A DNA stretch of 64,000 bases from an uncultured Anaerolineae bacterium. GTDB taxonomy: Bacteria > Chloroflexota > Anaerolineae > Aggregatilineales > Phototrophicaceae. The stretch spans positions 1-64,000 of the forward strand of contig CALIEB010000014.1 of assembly GCA_938022205.1 (NCBI GenBank). The letters run 5' to 3'. The translations under genes and the position numbers were made by a program. Within the stretch, counting starts at the first letter, position 1; every line of letters begins with the position of its first letter. This document shows positions 1-8,376 of this stretch, piece after piece. Under the pieces are notes generated by a model, which was not told where the DNA came from, did not search any database, and saw nothing but the letters and a program-made list of their open reading frames with translations.

Positions 1-1
1 C

Positions 2-511
2 ATCGAAGCCAACCTCAAGGGGCTAAACAAGCGCAGCGTGCTTTACCATTATCACCACATTCCCACGCGCCACCTGTTGATTTGTCCACAAGGCGTGTTT
101 GCCATCACCACACGCTGGCATGACGGCACGTTTAGCGTGAAAGGTGACCAATGGCGGTCTAAAGCCAACGTGCTGTCGCGGTTTTTCTCCACGTTGCGCA
201 TGGATGGCATTGGCAATCCCACCCGCGAAGCCAAGCAAGCCGCCCAACATGCCCAAGCCTTGCTGTCCCCGCACGCGCCTGATGTTGTCGTACAACCGCT
301 CATCCTTATGTTGAGCAACCGCGTGAAAGTCGTCGAAGAAGAACCGTCCGATGTGCCAATTTTGTTTGCCGACGACACGCTAGGCAAGACGCTGCAAGCC
401 TATTTGCGCGAGCTAAACGCCAAAGCTCCGGTCGAAGCGGTGAAAAAGGTTAAAATGCCGTTGAGCGAGGAGCAGCTCGCGGCATTTGAAGCCGCCACCA
501 TCAAAGCCTGA
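2..511 (+). CDS. NERD-like (nuclease-related) domain protein, 5' end missing
   Basis: The reading frame is open from the left edge of the window, so the gene begins outside it; the GTG at 38 is internal and not a real start. The visible 169 residues contain a pattern typical of NERD domains: a hydrophobic strand then a P-Q-G-V-F-A-I turn followed by an aromatic/G stretch (about residues 30-55), where NERD proteins carry their putative nuclease-fold core. The canonical E-x-K of that strand is replaced by T-T-R, so catalytic activity is doubtful. The tail (after residue 130) is charged and probably linker. The next gene begins 4 nt downstream. Family assignment is by pattern only; a non-nuclease scaffold is equally possible. 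Confidence 0.45.
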   Translation: MEANLKGLNKRSVLYHYHHIPTRHLLICPQGVFAITTRWHDGTFSVKGDQWRSKANVLSRFFSTLRMDGIGNPTREAKQAAQHAQALLSPHAPDVVVQPLILMLSNRVKVVEEEPSDVPILFADDTLGKTLQAYLRELNAKAPVEAVKKVKMPLSEEQLAAFEAATIKA

Positions 512-515
512 GCGT

Positions 516-1961
516 ATGCACAAGCCACTATTCTGGCTAACGCTGCTGGTGCTAGGCGCGTTCGCGCTGCGCGCCCACCAGCTCGGACACACGCCCTTAC
601 GCGGCGACGAAGCGTTTTCAGCACAGTATTGGGCGCAGCTCCCCCTCAGCGAATCCCTAGCACGCATCGCCACGATTGAACCACATCCACCGCTGACCTA
701 CGCGCTCTTCCACCTTTGGGGGCGCATCTTTGGCATTTACAGCGAGTTCGCCCTGCGCATGCTGCCCGTCTTGGGCAACTTACTCGGCGTGCCACTGCTC
801 TATCAGCTAGGGCGCAGGCTGCACAGTAAACGTGTAGGCGTGTTCGCTGCACTGCTTTGGACAATCCACCCGTTCGAGGTGTGGCACGCGCAAGATTTTC
901 GCAATTACGCGCTTTGGGCAAGTAGCAGCGCATTCTTAGGCATGCTGGCAGTGCGCTACTGGCACGCACCAAAACCGCGCCACCTCTGGCAATATGGGGC
1001 ATGGGCGGTTGTTTCCGCGCTTATTTTCTACTTTGAGCTGCTGATTATTGCGGGATTAGGGCTAGCGGGCCTGCTCTTTTTGCGCCGCCGTGCCGCGCTG
1101 GCATGGCTAGCGACCAATGCCGCCGCAGGCGCAAGCGTATTAGCCGTGTTTATCACTTTGCAAGGGCGACTGTTTAGCAGCGGTGGTTACGCAGGCAATA
1201 CCTCCGTGTTTGCGCCCGCCGAGTGGGTCACGCAGTTCTTGCCCGTCCTCACTTTCGGCGACAGCCTGCCACCCGCGTGGTTCGCGCCGCTTGGGCTGCT
1301 GCTTGCCGCGCTTTACACAGGCATGCTGTGGGCAATGCCTGCGCGCAAAACCGCGCTGTTGCTGTTGGCATGGGGCGCGCTGCCTTTGCTGCTTTTGGGC
1401 TTCGTGTCGCTGCGCGTGAGTGTCTTTATCCCGCGCTACGCAATGGCAGTCATTCCCGCGTTCGTGCTGCTCGTCGCGCTTTTTGTCAGGCAAGCACGGT
1501 TGTCCCTGCTGCTGCGAACAGCGGTGGCAACGTTTTGGATAGGCATGTCCGCGTTCGGCTTGTACAACTACTACCACGCCTTCCCTGCTAGCAAGTCCCC
1601 AGATTGGCACGCGGTGCGCGACTTCGTCCGTGAACATGTGCTAGCTGGCGATTACGTGTTACAAAGCGCGCCTGAAAGCGCGTTTGCCTACTACCTCTAC
1701 ATGGCAGCAGGCGAGCAGATAGCCAACGGCGCGCTGCCAGTCAGCCCCAACTTCCCGCCCAATGCCGAAATGCAAGCCCTGCTAGAAGAAATTACGGCTG
1801 GCTACGCGCGTGTGTGGTATTTCGTGCATACGGAATGGCAAAACACCGCCGTCGTGCGTGACTGGCTAGCGGCAAGAGCAGCGCGTGTTGAGACGTGGCG
1901 GGTGATGGGTCATGACGTGCTGCTGTATCACATGGCACAAACATCCTCACCATCCCAATAA
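516..1961 (+). CDS. GT-C fold membrane glycosyltransferase (family 39/83 type)
   Basis: A 481-residue integral membrane protein with about ten hydrophobic segments. After the first membrane segment comes L-R-G-D-E at about residue 30, the first-loop acidic motif that in the ArnT/PMT-type GT-C enzymes holds the catalytic Asp, followed by H-P-P-L-T-Y near residue 60, the second family hallmark. These enzymes transfer sugars from polyprenyl-phosphate donors on the outer face of the membrane. The ATG at 516 is preferred over the upstream TTG at 486, which lies inside the previous gene. A terminator hairpin follows directly after the stop. The acceptor cannot be inferred; the main glycan operon of this window lies 54 kb away. 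Confidence 0.8.
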   Translation: MHKPLFWLTLLVLGAFALRAHQLGHTPLRGDEAFSAQYWAQLPLSESLARIATIEPHPPLTYALFHLWGRIFGIYSEFALRMLPVLGNLLGVPLLYQLGRRLHSKRVGVFAALLWTIHPFEVWHAQDFRNYALWASSSAFLGMLAVRYWHAPKPRHLWQYGAWAVVSALIFYFELLIIAGLGLAGLLFLRRRAALAWLATNAAAGASVLAVFITLQGRLFSSGGYAGNTSVFAPAEWVTQFLPVLTFGDSLPPAWFAPLGLLLAALYTGMLWAMPARKTALLLLAWGALPLLLLGFVSLRVSVFIPRYAMAVIPAFVLLVALFVRQARLSLLLRTAVATFWIGMSAFGLYNYYHAFPASKSPDWHAVRDFVREHVLAGDYVLQSAPESAFAYYLYMAAGEQIANGALPVSPNFPPNAEMQALLEEITAGYARVWYFVHTEWQNTAVVRDWLAARAARVETWRVMGHDVLLYHMAQTSSPSQ

Positions 1962-1963
1962 AA

Positions 1964-1985
1964 AAGGGCGCATGTTTGCGCCCTT
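1964..1985. terminator. Bidirectional hairpin terminator between convergent genes
   Basis: AAGGGCGC and GCGCCCTT form an 8-bp stem around a 6-nt loop, sitting between the convergent glycosyltransferase and SPFH genes. A run of A precedes it, which reads as a U-tract for minus-strand transcripts. Confidence 0.7.
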
Positions 1986-1995
1986 CAGCGTTCGT

Positions 1996-3093
1996 TTAGC
2001 CGCCCAATTCTTTGAGCCGCTTTTCCAAATTAGCGTGGAGGCGCGTGTAAATCGCCTCCGAAATCTCACCGTTGATGAGACGCATGTCCAGCTGCTCCAT
2101 CGCCTTGCGCACCTCATCCACCGTTTGCGGCACGCTCGGCGCGGCAGGCGGTGGTGGTGCAGCAGGGGCTTGCTGCTGCTGTTGCTGACCGCTCATCATC
2201 TCCATCATCTTCTGCATCATCATCTGGTTCATCAGTTGCTGCTGCTGCTGCGCCATCTGCTGTTCAGGCGTAGCGAACGCTGCACCAAGCTGCTGTCCCA
2301 CGCCAAAGCCAACACCTGCGCCCGCCAGTGCGCCGCCCGCCCCTGTGTTCTTGGCAGCATCGCGTAGAGCTTGAATGCGAATGACGCGCTCGTAGGTTTC
2401 CGCGCTCATGTAGCTCATCATCTCGTCGACGGGGGTGGGCTTAGCGGTAAAGGGATTCGCATCAAACGCTGTAATCGCTAGACCGTACTCATCCTCAAAT
2501 TGGCTGCTGAGCTTAGCAAGTGCCGCGCCTTCAAGGTCGTTCAGCAACTTGTTAGCTTCTGGCACGCTCTTGACTTCGGCGTTCATCAGCAACACGGTAA
2601 TTTCGCCCATGAGCTTCGTTTGCAAGGCAGTCTTTAAGTCATCCACGCGCATGATAGGCTTGCCAATTGCGAACTTTTTCAAGAAGCGCATAGGGTCAGA
2701 AACACGAATGTTCATCGTGCCAAACGTGCTGAGCAGTGCCGCGCCCATCGCCGTGCCGGGCAATTCTATCGGAATGGGCGGGTTTGTCCCCCACGTCACC
2801 TGTGGCATGTCTTTCAGGTTGACAAAGTAAACCGTCGCGGTAAACGGCGTGCGCCCACTCGTCGCTAAGCCAATCAGCCCCGACAAGATGGGCAGGTTCG
2901 CCACTGAAAGCGTGTGCCGTCCCGGACCGAAGGCATCTAACGCCTGACCTCCACGCACGAAAATGGCGGCTTGGCTTTCGTTAACGATAAGCTGCGAGCC
3001 AAAGCGAAAGTCGCCATCGCCGCCCTGCGGCTCACGATAGACAAACTCGTCAGCCATCACGTTTGGATGCGAGATAACATCAATAATGCGCAT
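1996..3093 (-). CDS. SPFH-domain protein, YdjI-like, with SHOCT-like C-terminus
   Basis: 365 residues. The N-terminal two thirds match the SPFH/band-7 group related to Bacillus YdjI (often labelled virion core protein): F-x-Y-R near residue 18, a strand-rich core, and an A-x-I-F-V-R-G-G-Q turn near residue 45. Then comes a Gly/Ala segment, a Gln/Met-rich low-complexity stretch (about residues 265-310), an Ala-Pro linker and a short terminal helical hairpin resembling SHOCT motifs (I-N-G-E-I-S-E near residue 345). No membrane segment, so it probably acts peripherally at the membrane as an oligomer. It is the last gene of a minus-strand trio with the two following entries. A role in envelope stress or membrane organisation is inferred from the YdjFGHI analogy only. 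Confidence 0.75.
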   Translation of the reverse strand: MRIIDVISHPNVMADEFVYREPQGGDGDFRFGSQLIVNESQAAIFVRGGQALDAFGPGRHTLSVANLPILSGLIGLATSGRTPFTATVYFVNLKDMPQVTWGTNPPIPIELPGTAMGAALLSTFGTMNIRVSDPMRFLKKFAIGKPIMRVDDLKTALQTKLMGEITVLLMNAEVKSVPEANKLLNDLEGAALAKLSSQFEDEYGLAITAFDANPFTAKPTPVDEMMSYMSAETYERVIRIQALRDAAKNTGAGGALAGAGVGFGVGQQLGAAFATPEQQMAQQQQQLMNQMMMQKMMEMMSGQQQQQQAPAAPPPPAAPSVPQTVDEVRKAMEQLDMRLINGEISEAIYTRLHANLEKRLKELGG

Positions 3094-3114
3094 GGTTATG
3101 CTCCCAATCTGTGC

Positions 3115-3651
3115 TTATTTGATTTCGCTAATTTGCAAAAGAACGTCGTCGCGCAAGGCGAAAGCGTCAATAGCTGTCACAGCGGCATTGTAGACCGCCT
3201 CGAGTGCCTCACCGAAATCCTCGCCGCGGTCAAGTGTCGCTAGTAAAATGCCCACTGCGGTTTCGAGCTTGTCAATGTAGCGCATTTGCGCTTCGTCAAA
3301 GGCGTAAATACGGTCGAGGTCAGCCTCATTGATTTTTACCATCGCCCACATGCCGCTGTATTTGGGTGCGGCGGTCTTGACACGGTCACGATAGGATTGC
3401 ATCTTGGATTTGACTTCGCGGGTGCGGCTCATGTATTTCAAGCCCTTGCCACCGTCGAGAATTTTGTTTTCACCGCGCACAAACTGCTCGATAATCTTTT
3501 CGATGCGCTCGGCGAGATGGTCACGCAACAGCGTGTCCGCCTGACGACGGGCGTTCTTCTCGTGATACCCCTTGAAGCCCGGTATCTTCGCAATTAAATT
3601 CTCTAACCCACCGCGTTGTGACACAATTTCATCGTACAAACGGGATGACAT
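3115..3651 (-). CDS. Uncharacterised alpha-helical protein of the SPFH module
   Basis: 178 residues if begun at the ATG at 3651, which has AAAGGGG upstream; a longer frame reaches 3708 but those codons lack a better start. I do not recognise the family. It is strongly charged and predicted largely helical, with G-F-K-G-Y near residue 25, a basic amphipathic region (residues 65-95) and an acidic C-terminal half. No signal peptide or membrane span is visible, so it is cytoplasmic. It lies 21 nt upstream of the SPFH gene on the same strand, in the position occupied by a partner protein in YdjI-type operons, and probably works with it. Confidence 0.6.
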   Translation of the reverse strand: MSSRLYDEIVSQRGGLENLIAKIPGFKGYHEKNARRQADTLLRDHLAERIEKIIEQFVRGENKILDGGKGLKYMSRTREVKSKMQSYRDRVKTAAPKYSGMWAMVKINEADLDRIYAFDEAQMRYIDKLETAVGILLATLDRGEDFGEALEAVYNAAVTAIDAFALRDDVLLQISEIK

Positions 3652-3729
3652 GGAAACCCCTTTCTCCCTTAGCATCAATACACCCTCTATAGTACACGCA
3701 AAAAGCAATTTTCGCGCCCGACAGATACC

Positions 3730-4266
3730 CTAAGTTTGCGGGGTTTCAGCTTGGCTGCGCGCATACACCGCGCCGCAGTACGCGCATGTCGTTACCGCAC
3801 CTTGCAAACGCAGCGGACGCTCGCACACCACGCAGCGTTCTAATGCTTCTAGCACGCCCACTTCTAGCATGCCCACTTGACCGCTGCCAGCGTGCCACAT
3901 GCCGTTAAACACGCGCAAACGGATGAGGTCATCAAGGGCTTGCGCGGCTTCATCGTAAGAAAGCCCGCTCTGTGCCGCCACATCCGCCAACAGCACCACC
4001 CCGCGCCCTTGCAAGGCATCAGTCAGCGCGCGGGCAGCGGTCATCTCTCGGCTGGCTTCGCGCGGCGCGCTGGTCTTAACAAGCAAGTACGCACCGCCCA
4101 ACAGCAGCGGCATCGTCAGCAGGAACGCCAACAGCGCAGGCAGCAAAATCGCCCCCGCATCCTCTGCTAAGGTCACGGGAGCGGTTGCCAACGCTAAGCC
4201 CATCAACGCCGCAATCCCCACGCCCAACAGCACCAACAACCCGCCTAGTACACGCTCTCGCTGCAT
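3730..4266 (-). CDS. Membrane protein with winged-helix-like and zinc-ribbon domains
   Basis: 178 residues: two membrane segments (about 7-30 and 40-63), a cytoplasmic helical region with an A-A-Q-S-G-L-S-Y-D-E-A turn resembling a winged-helix fold (about 85-125), and a C-terminal zinc ribbon made by C-V-V-C (about 143) and C-A-Y-C (about 160). The arrangement suits a membrane-anchored sensor or adaptor. It is first in the minus-strand trio with the helical and SPFH proteins, though about 80 nt separates it from the second gene. Its promoter diverges from that of the LysM glycosidase. Function is inferred only; the zinc ribbon recalls YdjG of the Bacillus YdjFGHI group. Confidence 0.6.
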   Translation of the reverse strand: MQRERVLGGLLVLLGVGIAALMGLALATAPVTLAEDAGAILLPALLAFLLTMPLLLGGAYLLVKTSAPREASREMTAARALTDALQGRGVVLLADVAAQSGLSYDEAAQALDDLIRLRVFNGMWHAGSGQVGMLEVGVLEALERCVVCERPLRLQGAVTTCAYCGAVYARSQAETPQT

Positions 4267-4301
4267 CTCCGCCCTGCCCCTTGATGGTCGCTCGTGATGG
4301 T

Positions 4302-4330
4302 ATTATAACACGCGCAGCCTGTGATAAAAT
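4302..4330. promoter_or_regulatory. Divergent extended -10 promoters
   Basis: On the minus strand TGTTATAAT (its -10 hexamer occupies 4307 down to 4302) precedes the zinc-ribbon gene. On the plus strand TGATAAAAT (-10 at 4325-4330) precedes the LysM glycosidase at 4361. Both carry the TGn extension, and neither has a convincing -35 box. The two -10 boxes lie only about 17 nt apart, so polymerases would interfere. Confidence 0.5.
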
Positions 4331-4360
4331 CGCCATAAATCAACCAAGAGGACTGCTTTT

Positions 4361-5662
4361 ATGCTGCGCGCTGCGTTTCGCTATCTCATGCTTATGCTTT
4401 GGCTTTGTGCTGCGTGGGTTGTTGCTGCGCAAGAACAACCGCGTAACACCGACACGTACACTGTGCAGGCAGGCGACACACTATTTCGCATCGCACAGCA
4501 GTTCAACACCAGCGTTGACGAGCTGGTGCGTCTGAACAACATCGCCAACGTCAACTTGATTTTCGTGGGACAAGTGTTATTCGTGCCGTCGGCGGATGCC
4601 GCGCTGTCACTCGACCTTACGCCCGAGCGCGGCATCGGCATTTTCGTTAACGTCCCCGAGTTTAACGCAACGCTGAACACCCTAAGCACGCTCGATATAG
4701 CGTGGGTGCGGCTTACGCTCAACTGGCGTGAGATTGAACCCGTGCGCGGCGCGCCCGACCTCGCCGCTTATGACGCTGCCATCGACGCGCTGCACAACGC
4801 GGGCTACCGCGTCATGCTCACGCTGGTTGGTGCGCCAGACTGGGCACGACCAAGCGCAACCCCGTTTGTGCTTGGGCTGCGCCAGCTCACGCCACCCGAC
4901 AATCCTGCCGATTTCGGCGCGTTCGCGGGCAGCATCGCCGCGCGCTACAAGGGCAAGGTGCAAGCCTATGAAATTTGGGCGGAGCAAAACCTGCGGCGCA
5001 TGTGGCTCGACCCCACCACTGTGTCCCGCGAGACGGCACGCCTCGCCCCGCTGTCGTATGTTGACCTGCTGCGCGAAAGCTATAACGCCATCAAAGCCGC
5101 AGCCCCCGAAAGCCTCGTTATCACCGGTGGTTTAGCTCTAACCAACCTCAACAGCGCGCCCAACAGCGTCGAGGACAGGCTGTTTTTGCGACAAATGCTC
5201 GAAGGCGGCGCGCTGTCGTTTAGCGATGCGATTGGCGTTCGGCTAGAAGGCTTCGCCAACGCGCCCGATGCCACGTGCTGCGAGGCTGAAGCATTCAAGA
5301 ACGCGGTAAACTTTTACGCAGGCGAAACACTGCGCGACTATCGCCGCCTCGTGCGCGATTACGGTGGCAGCAACACGCCGCTTTGGGTGACACGCTTTGG
5401 CTGGGGAACAGCGGAAAACAACGGCTTAGCCACGCCCAACATGGACGAAACGCCCTATCTAGCACAAAACACGCCGCAAGCACAAGCCGACTACGCAGCG
5501 CGCGCGTTTGCGCTGGCGCAAGAGACGGGCTTTGTCGCGAGCATGGTCTACGACAACCTCAACGGTTGTGCCGCTAACAACGCACAAGCCTGCTTTTACA
5601 GCGTGATTGACAGCACATCGCAACCACGCCCACTGCTGGCGGTACTACAGCGGCAAAATTAA
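4361..5662 (+). CDS. Secreted LysM plus TIM-barrel glycoside hydrolase-like protein
   Basis: 433 residues. A signal peptide (residues 1-24, cleavage near A-A-Q) is followed by a LysM domain (about 32-77, with Y-T-V-Q-A-G-D-T-L and the closing V-P) that would bind peptidoglycan. The rest resembles the GH39/GH5-type barrel used in cell-wall or glycan hydrolases: W-V-R-L-T-L-N-W near 115 is the first barrel strand, Y-E-I-W-A-E-Q-N near 205 is the usual acid/base position (N-E in active enzymes, here A-E-Q), and W-V-T-R-F-G-W-G near 345 is where the nucleophile Glu is usually found. The nucleophile position looks changed, so it may bind rather than cleave glycans. Its TAA overlaps the kinase stop through the palindrome TTAA. 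Confidence 0.7.
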   Translation: MLRAAFRYLMLMLWLCAAWVVAAQEQPRNTDTYTVQAGDTLFRIAQQFNTSVDELVRLNNIANVNLIFVGQVLFVPSADAALSLDLTPERGIGIFVNVPEFNATLNTLSTLDIAWVRLTLNWREIEPVRGAPDLAAYDAAIDALHNAGYRVMLTLVGAPDWARPSATPFVLGLRQLTPPDNPADFGAFAGSIAARYKGKVQAYEIWAEQNLRRMWLDPTTVSRETARLAPLSYVDLLRESYNAIKAAAPESLVITGGLALTNLNSAPNSVEDRLFLRQMLEGGALSFSDAIGVRLEGFANAPDATCCEAEAFKNAVNFYAGETLRDYRRLVRDYGGSNTPLWVTRFGWGTAENNGLATPNMDETPYLAQNTPQAQADYAARAFALAQETGFVASMVYDNLNGCAANNAQACFYSVIDSTSQPRPLLAVLQRQN

Positions 5663-7083
5663 GCGCGTGCCAGCAGCGCGGCAATCCACACAGGGAACAA
5701 GCCCAGAACAGCGATAATTGCCAAAATCGCCAGCGCAATTGTCACCCAATCCACGCCCTCATCGTCGGCGATAGGACGCAGCGGCTGCGAGGGGTTGGTA
5801 AACTGGCGCGAGTCTCCGCGCGCCGGCTGCGGTGGCGGTGGCATGTAATTCTGTACTAACGGTTGAGGCGGCGTGGGCGCGCTTACAGAAGGCTGCACAC
5901 TGCGCGGGTTGTAAGGCTGCGGCGCAGACGGCGCAGGACTAAACTTTGCGGTTGGCTCAGCGGTTGAACGAGCAGCAGGCGCGTTAATCGCCGGTGGCAC
6001 TTGTGCGCCTTGCGACAGCACTTGTGCGCCTTGCGACAGCACTTGTGCGCCTTGCGACAGCACTTGTGCGCCTTGCGACGGCACTTGTGCGCCTTGCGAC
6101 GGCACTTGTGGCGTGTGCGGCACAGTAGGCAAGCTGCCAGCAGGTGCGTTAATCGCCGGTGGCACTTGTGCGCCTTGCGACGGCACTTGTGCGCCTTGCG
6201 ACGGCACTTGTGCGCCTTGCGACGGCACTTGTGGCGTGTTCAGCGTGGCACTGCGTGAGCGGTCACGATAGTCCTGAAGCACTTGTCCCAACTGGTCAGC
6301 CATACGGTAGCGTCCGTGTGGCTCTTTGCTCATCACTTTTTGCACAATCGCTGCCAACGCTTCTGGCACAGAGGGGTTCAATTCGGTGACTAAAGGAATG
6401 CGCTCGCGTATGTGTGCCAGTGCCAGCTCCTGCATGTTCACGCCACCGTAAGGCAGCCGCCCGGTGAGCATCTCAAACATCACGATGCCAATGGCGTACA
6501 CGTCGCTCGCAGGCGTAGGCTGCTCACCACGCGCTTGTTCCGGCGCAAAGTAGTGCGGGCTACCCCAAACCACTTCGGCGCGGGTCTGTGGCTGCGTGTC
6601 GCTCATCGCCTGCGCAATGCCAAAGTCGGTCACCTTGACCACATCTTGTGGGGTAACCAGTATGTTTTGCGGCTTGATGTCAGCGTGGACGAGCCCACTG
6701 CGATGCGCATAGCCAATGCCCGCGCAAATTTGGATGGCAAGTTTGAGGACGCGCTCAATCGGCATCGCCCCCTGCGCCTTGATAATTTTCTTCAGGTCTG
6801 TGCCTTCCACCAACTCCATCACGATATAGTGCGTGGGTCCGTCGTTGCCCACATCATGCACCGTCACGATGTTAGGGTGCGACAAGCGCGCCACCGAGCG
6901 CGCCTCATCTCTAAAGCGTTCTAAGAAGCCTGCATCCTGCGTGATAAGGCTTGGGCGCAGCACCTTCACCGCCACTGTGCGCCCAAGCGCGCGGTCAAGC
7001 GCGCGGTAAATGATAGACATCCCGCCTGAGCCTTGCTGCGCAACCAGTTCATATCTGCCGTTTAAGATAGTCTCTGCCGCCAT
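5659..7083 (-). CDS. Membrane-anchored Ser/Thr protein kinase (PknB type)
   Basis: 474 residues from the ATG at 7083 (four codons downstream of a longer frame). Kinase domain about 10-275: glycine loop G-S-G-G-M-S, V-A-V-K-V-L lysine, E-L-V hinge, D-F-G (about 155), A-P-E (about 185). The catalytic loop reads V-H-A-D-I-K-P-Q-N, so the usual His-Arg-Asp has Ala in place of Arg; the catalytic Asp, Lys and Asn are retained, making it a non-RD kinase. A Pro/Gln/Ala-rich linker with heptad repeats (about 285-420) leads to a C-terminal membrane segment (about 450-470). There is no PASTA or other extracellular sensor, so the kinase faces the cytoplasm with almost nothing outside. Confidence 0.88.
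   Translation of the reverse strand: MAAETILNGRYELVAQQGSGGMSIIYRALDRALGRTVAVKVLRPSLITQDAGFLERFRDEARSVARLSHPNIVTVHDVGNDGPTHYIVMELVEGTDLKKIIKAQGAMPIERVLKLAIQICAGIGYAHRSGLVHADIKPQNILVTPQDVVKVTDFGIAQAMSDTQPQTRAEVVWGSPHYFAPEQARGEQPTPASDVYAIGIVMFEMLTGRLPYGGVNMQELALAHIRERIPLVTELNPSVPEALAAIVQKVMSKEPHGRYRMADQLGQVLQDYRDRSRSATLNTPQVPSQGAQVPSQGAQVPSQGAQVPPAINAPAGSLPTVPHTPQVPSQGAQVPSQGAQVLSQGAQVLSQGAQVLSQGAQVPPAINAPAARSTAEPTAKFSPAPSAPQPYNPRSVQPSVSAPTPPQPLVQNYMPPPPQPARGDSRQFTNPSQPLRPIADDEGVDWVTIALAILAIIAVLGLFPVWIAALLARA
5998..6230. repeat. 21-bp tandem repeats inside the kinase linker
   Basis: Two blocks of near-identical 21-bp units (five copies at about 5998-6110, three at about 6166-6230), separated by a segment whose ends are duplicated with the flanks. 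Each unit encodes the heptad Q-V-P-S-Q-G-A or Q-V-L-S-Q-G-A on the minus strand. The larger unit (T-P-Q-V ... V-P-P-A-I-N-A-P-A) is itself present twice, showing nested duplication. Copy number would be expected to vary by slippage. All units keep the reading frame. Confidence 0.92.
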
Positions 7084-7102
7084 GTTATTCCTCACACCGA
7101 CG

Positions 7103-8254
7103 CTATGGGCGCGTCATTGGGTCAAAGAGATGCTGATATTCTAACAAAGCACTGCGGTCTGTCATACTCGCAATATAATCCGCGACAACACGATGCACCC
7201 CTTCATGCTCAATTTGTGCCTGATAGTGCTGAGGAAGCTGGCGCGGCTCGCGGGTATAGCTCATAAATAAGCCCTCGATAAAACGCTCGGCACGCTGTGA
7301 CATGCGCACCACACGAAAATGATAGTACATGTTCTGATAGAGAAAATCCTTAAGCGCACGGTTGTAAGCCGCTTGCTCGGGGCTGTAGGCCACAACGTTC
7401 TCCGTGTGCGCTTGAATGTCATACGCTCGCTGTGGCGCAAGTGCCGCCAGCCGTTGAGCAGTCGTGTGCAGCACGTCATTCACCATCATGCCCACCAGCT
7501 CACGCACAAAAAGATGGCGGTCAACTTCGCTAAGCTCTTTGCCGCGCCAACCCAGCTGGTCGCAGAGCTTGCGCCAAATCTCCAGCGTCTCCAACTGCCC
7601 CAGCGTGATGAGGTTGGCTTGCAAACCGTCGTCAAGGTCATGAGCGTTGTAAGCAAGCTCATCGGCAACGTTAGCAATTTGTGCCTCAAGGCTGCCGCGC
7701 AACGCTACGTCAAATGTCGTCACCTCGCTCAGGTCATACTCGGTCTCATGCTTCGCGATGCCTTCTAAGGTCTCATAAGTCAAGTTAAGTCCACGCCACT
7801 GCGGATAGCGCATTTCCAGCTCGGTGACAACGCGATAGCTTTGGTGATTGTGATTAAACCCGCCGTAGTCGCTCAAGAGCTTGTTAAGAACATGTTCGCC
7901 CGCATGTCCAAACGGCGGATGCCCCAAGTCATGCGCTAAGCAAATCGCTTCCGTAAGCTCCTCGTTTGCGCCTAATGCCCGTGCCAGCGTGCGCCCTATC
8001 TGAGCAACTTCCAACGTGTGCGTGAGGCGCGTGCGATAGTAATCTCCCGCGTCATTGACAAAGACCTGCGTTTTGTACTCTAACCGCCGAAACGCTGCCG
8101 AATGCACGATGCGGTCGCGGTCGCGCTGAAACGCCGTGCGATACTGCGGCTCATTTTCGCGGTGAAAGCGTCCGCGACTGTGACGGCTAAACAGCGCATA
8201 AGGCGCAAGCGTCTCAAGCTCAATCACCTCAAGTTTTTCGCGGTTCGCAAACAT
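7103..8254 (-). CDS. dgt: dGTPase-like HD-domain deoxynucleotide triphosphohydrolase
   Basis: 383 residues from the ATG at 8254. Hydrolyses dNTPs (typically dGTP) to nucleoside and triphosphate. N-terminal S-R-G-R-x-x-x-E and F-R-R-L-E-Y-K-T-Q-V-F (about 30-65) are family hallmarks. The HD metal motif is T-H-T-L-E-V-A (about 80) with A-H-D-L-G-H-P-P-F-G-H (about 110-120) and a distal N-A-H-D-L-D-D (about 205). It is a cytoplasmic enzyme, slightly shorter than E. coli Dgt and closer to the type-2 family. It lies 19 nt downstream of the kinase start codon on the same strand, so dgt is transcribed first and the kinase gene probably follows in one operon. Confidence 0.9.
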   Translation of the reverse strand: MFANREKLEVIELETLAPYALFSRHSRGRFHRENEPQYRTAFQRDRDRIVHSAAFRRLEYKTQVFVNDAGDYYRTRLTHTLEVAQIGRTLARALGANEELTEAICLAHDLGHPPFGHAGEHVLNKLLSDYGGFNHNHQSYRVVTELEMRYPQWRGLNLTYETLEGIAKHETEYDLSEVTTFDVALRGSLEAQIANVADELAYNAHDLDDGLQANLITLGQLETLEIWRKLCDQLGWRGKELSEVDRHLFVRELVGMMVNDVLHTTAQRLAALAPQRAYDIQAHTENVVAYSPEQAAYNRALKDFLYQNMYYHFRVVRMSQRAERFIEGLFMSYTREPRQLPQHYQAQIEHEGVHRVVADYIASMTDRSALLEYQHLFDPMTRP

Positions 8255-8330
8255 AGCACACACCTCTCTGTGTTAAGCCTTCGTGTCTATTGTAGCGCGT
8301 TTAGCCAACATGCGCGAATGGACAGGGTTG

Positions 8331-8339
8331 TGCTATAAT
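8331..8339 (+). promoter_or_regulatory. Extended -10 promoter TGCTATAAT
   Basis: Perfect extended -10 element 38 nt upstream of the coiled-coil gene start at 8377, in the divergent region with dgt. No recognisable -35 hexamer is present at the proper distance. Confidence 0.65.
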
Positions 8340-8376
8340 GCGCAGCAACTCGTATTGTCATCGGAGCGCAGCACCT

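Noticed and set aside
1140-1637. Long open frame on the minus strand inside the GT-C gene
   Set aside because: Low-complexity Gln/Arg-rich translation is the shadow of a GC-rich membrane gene, without domain or start signal.
5998-6230. CRISPR-like repeat array
   Set aside because: Units are 21 bp with no spacers, in frame inside the kinase gene, and encode a heptad.
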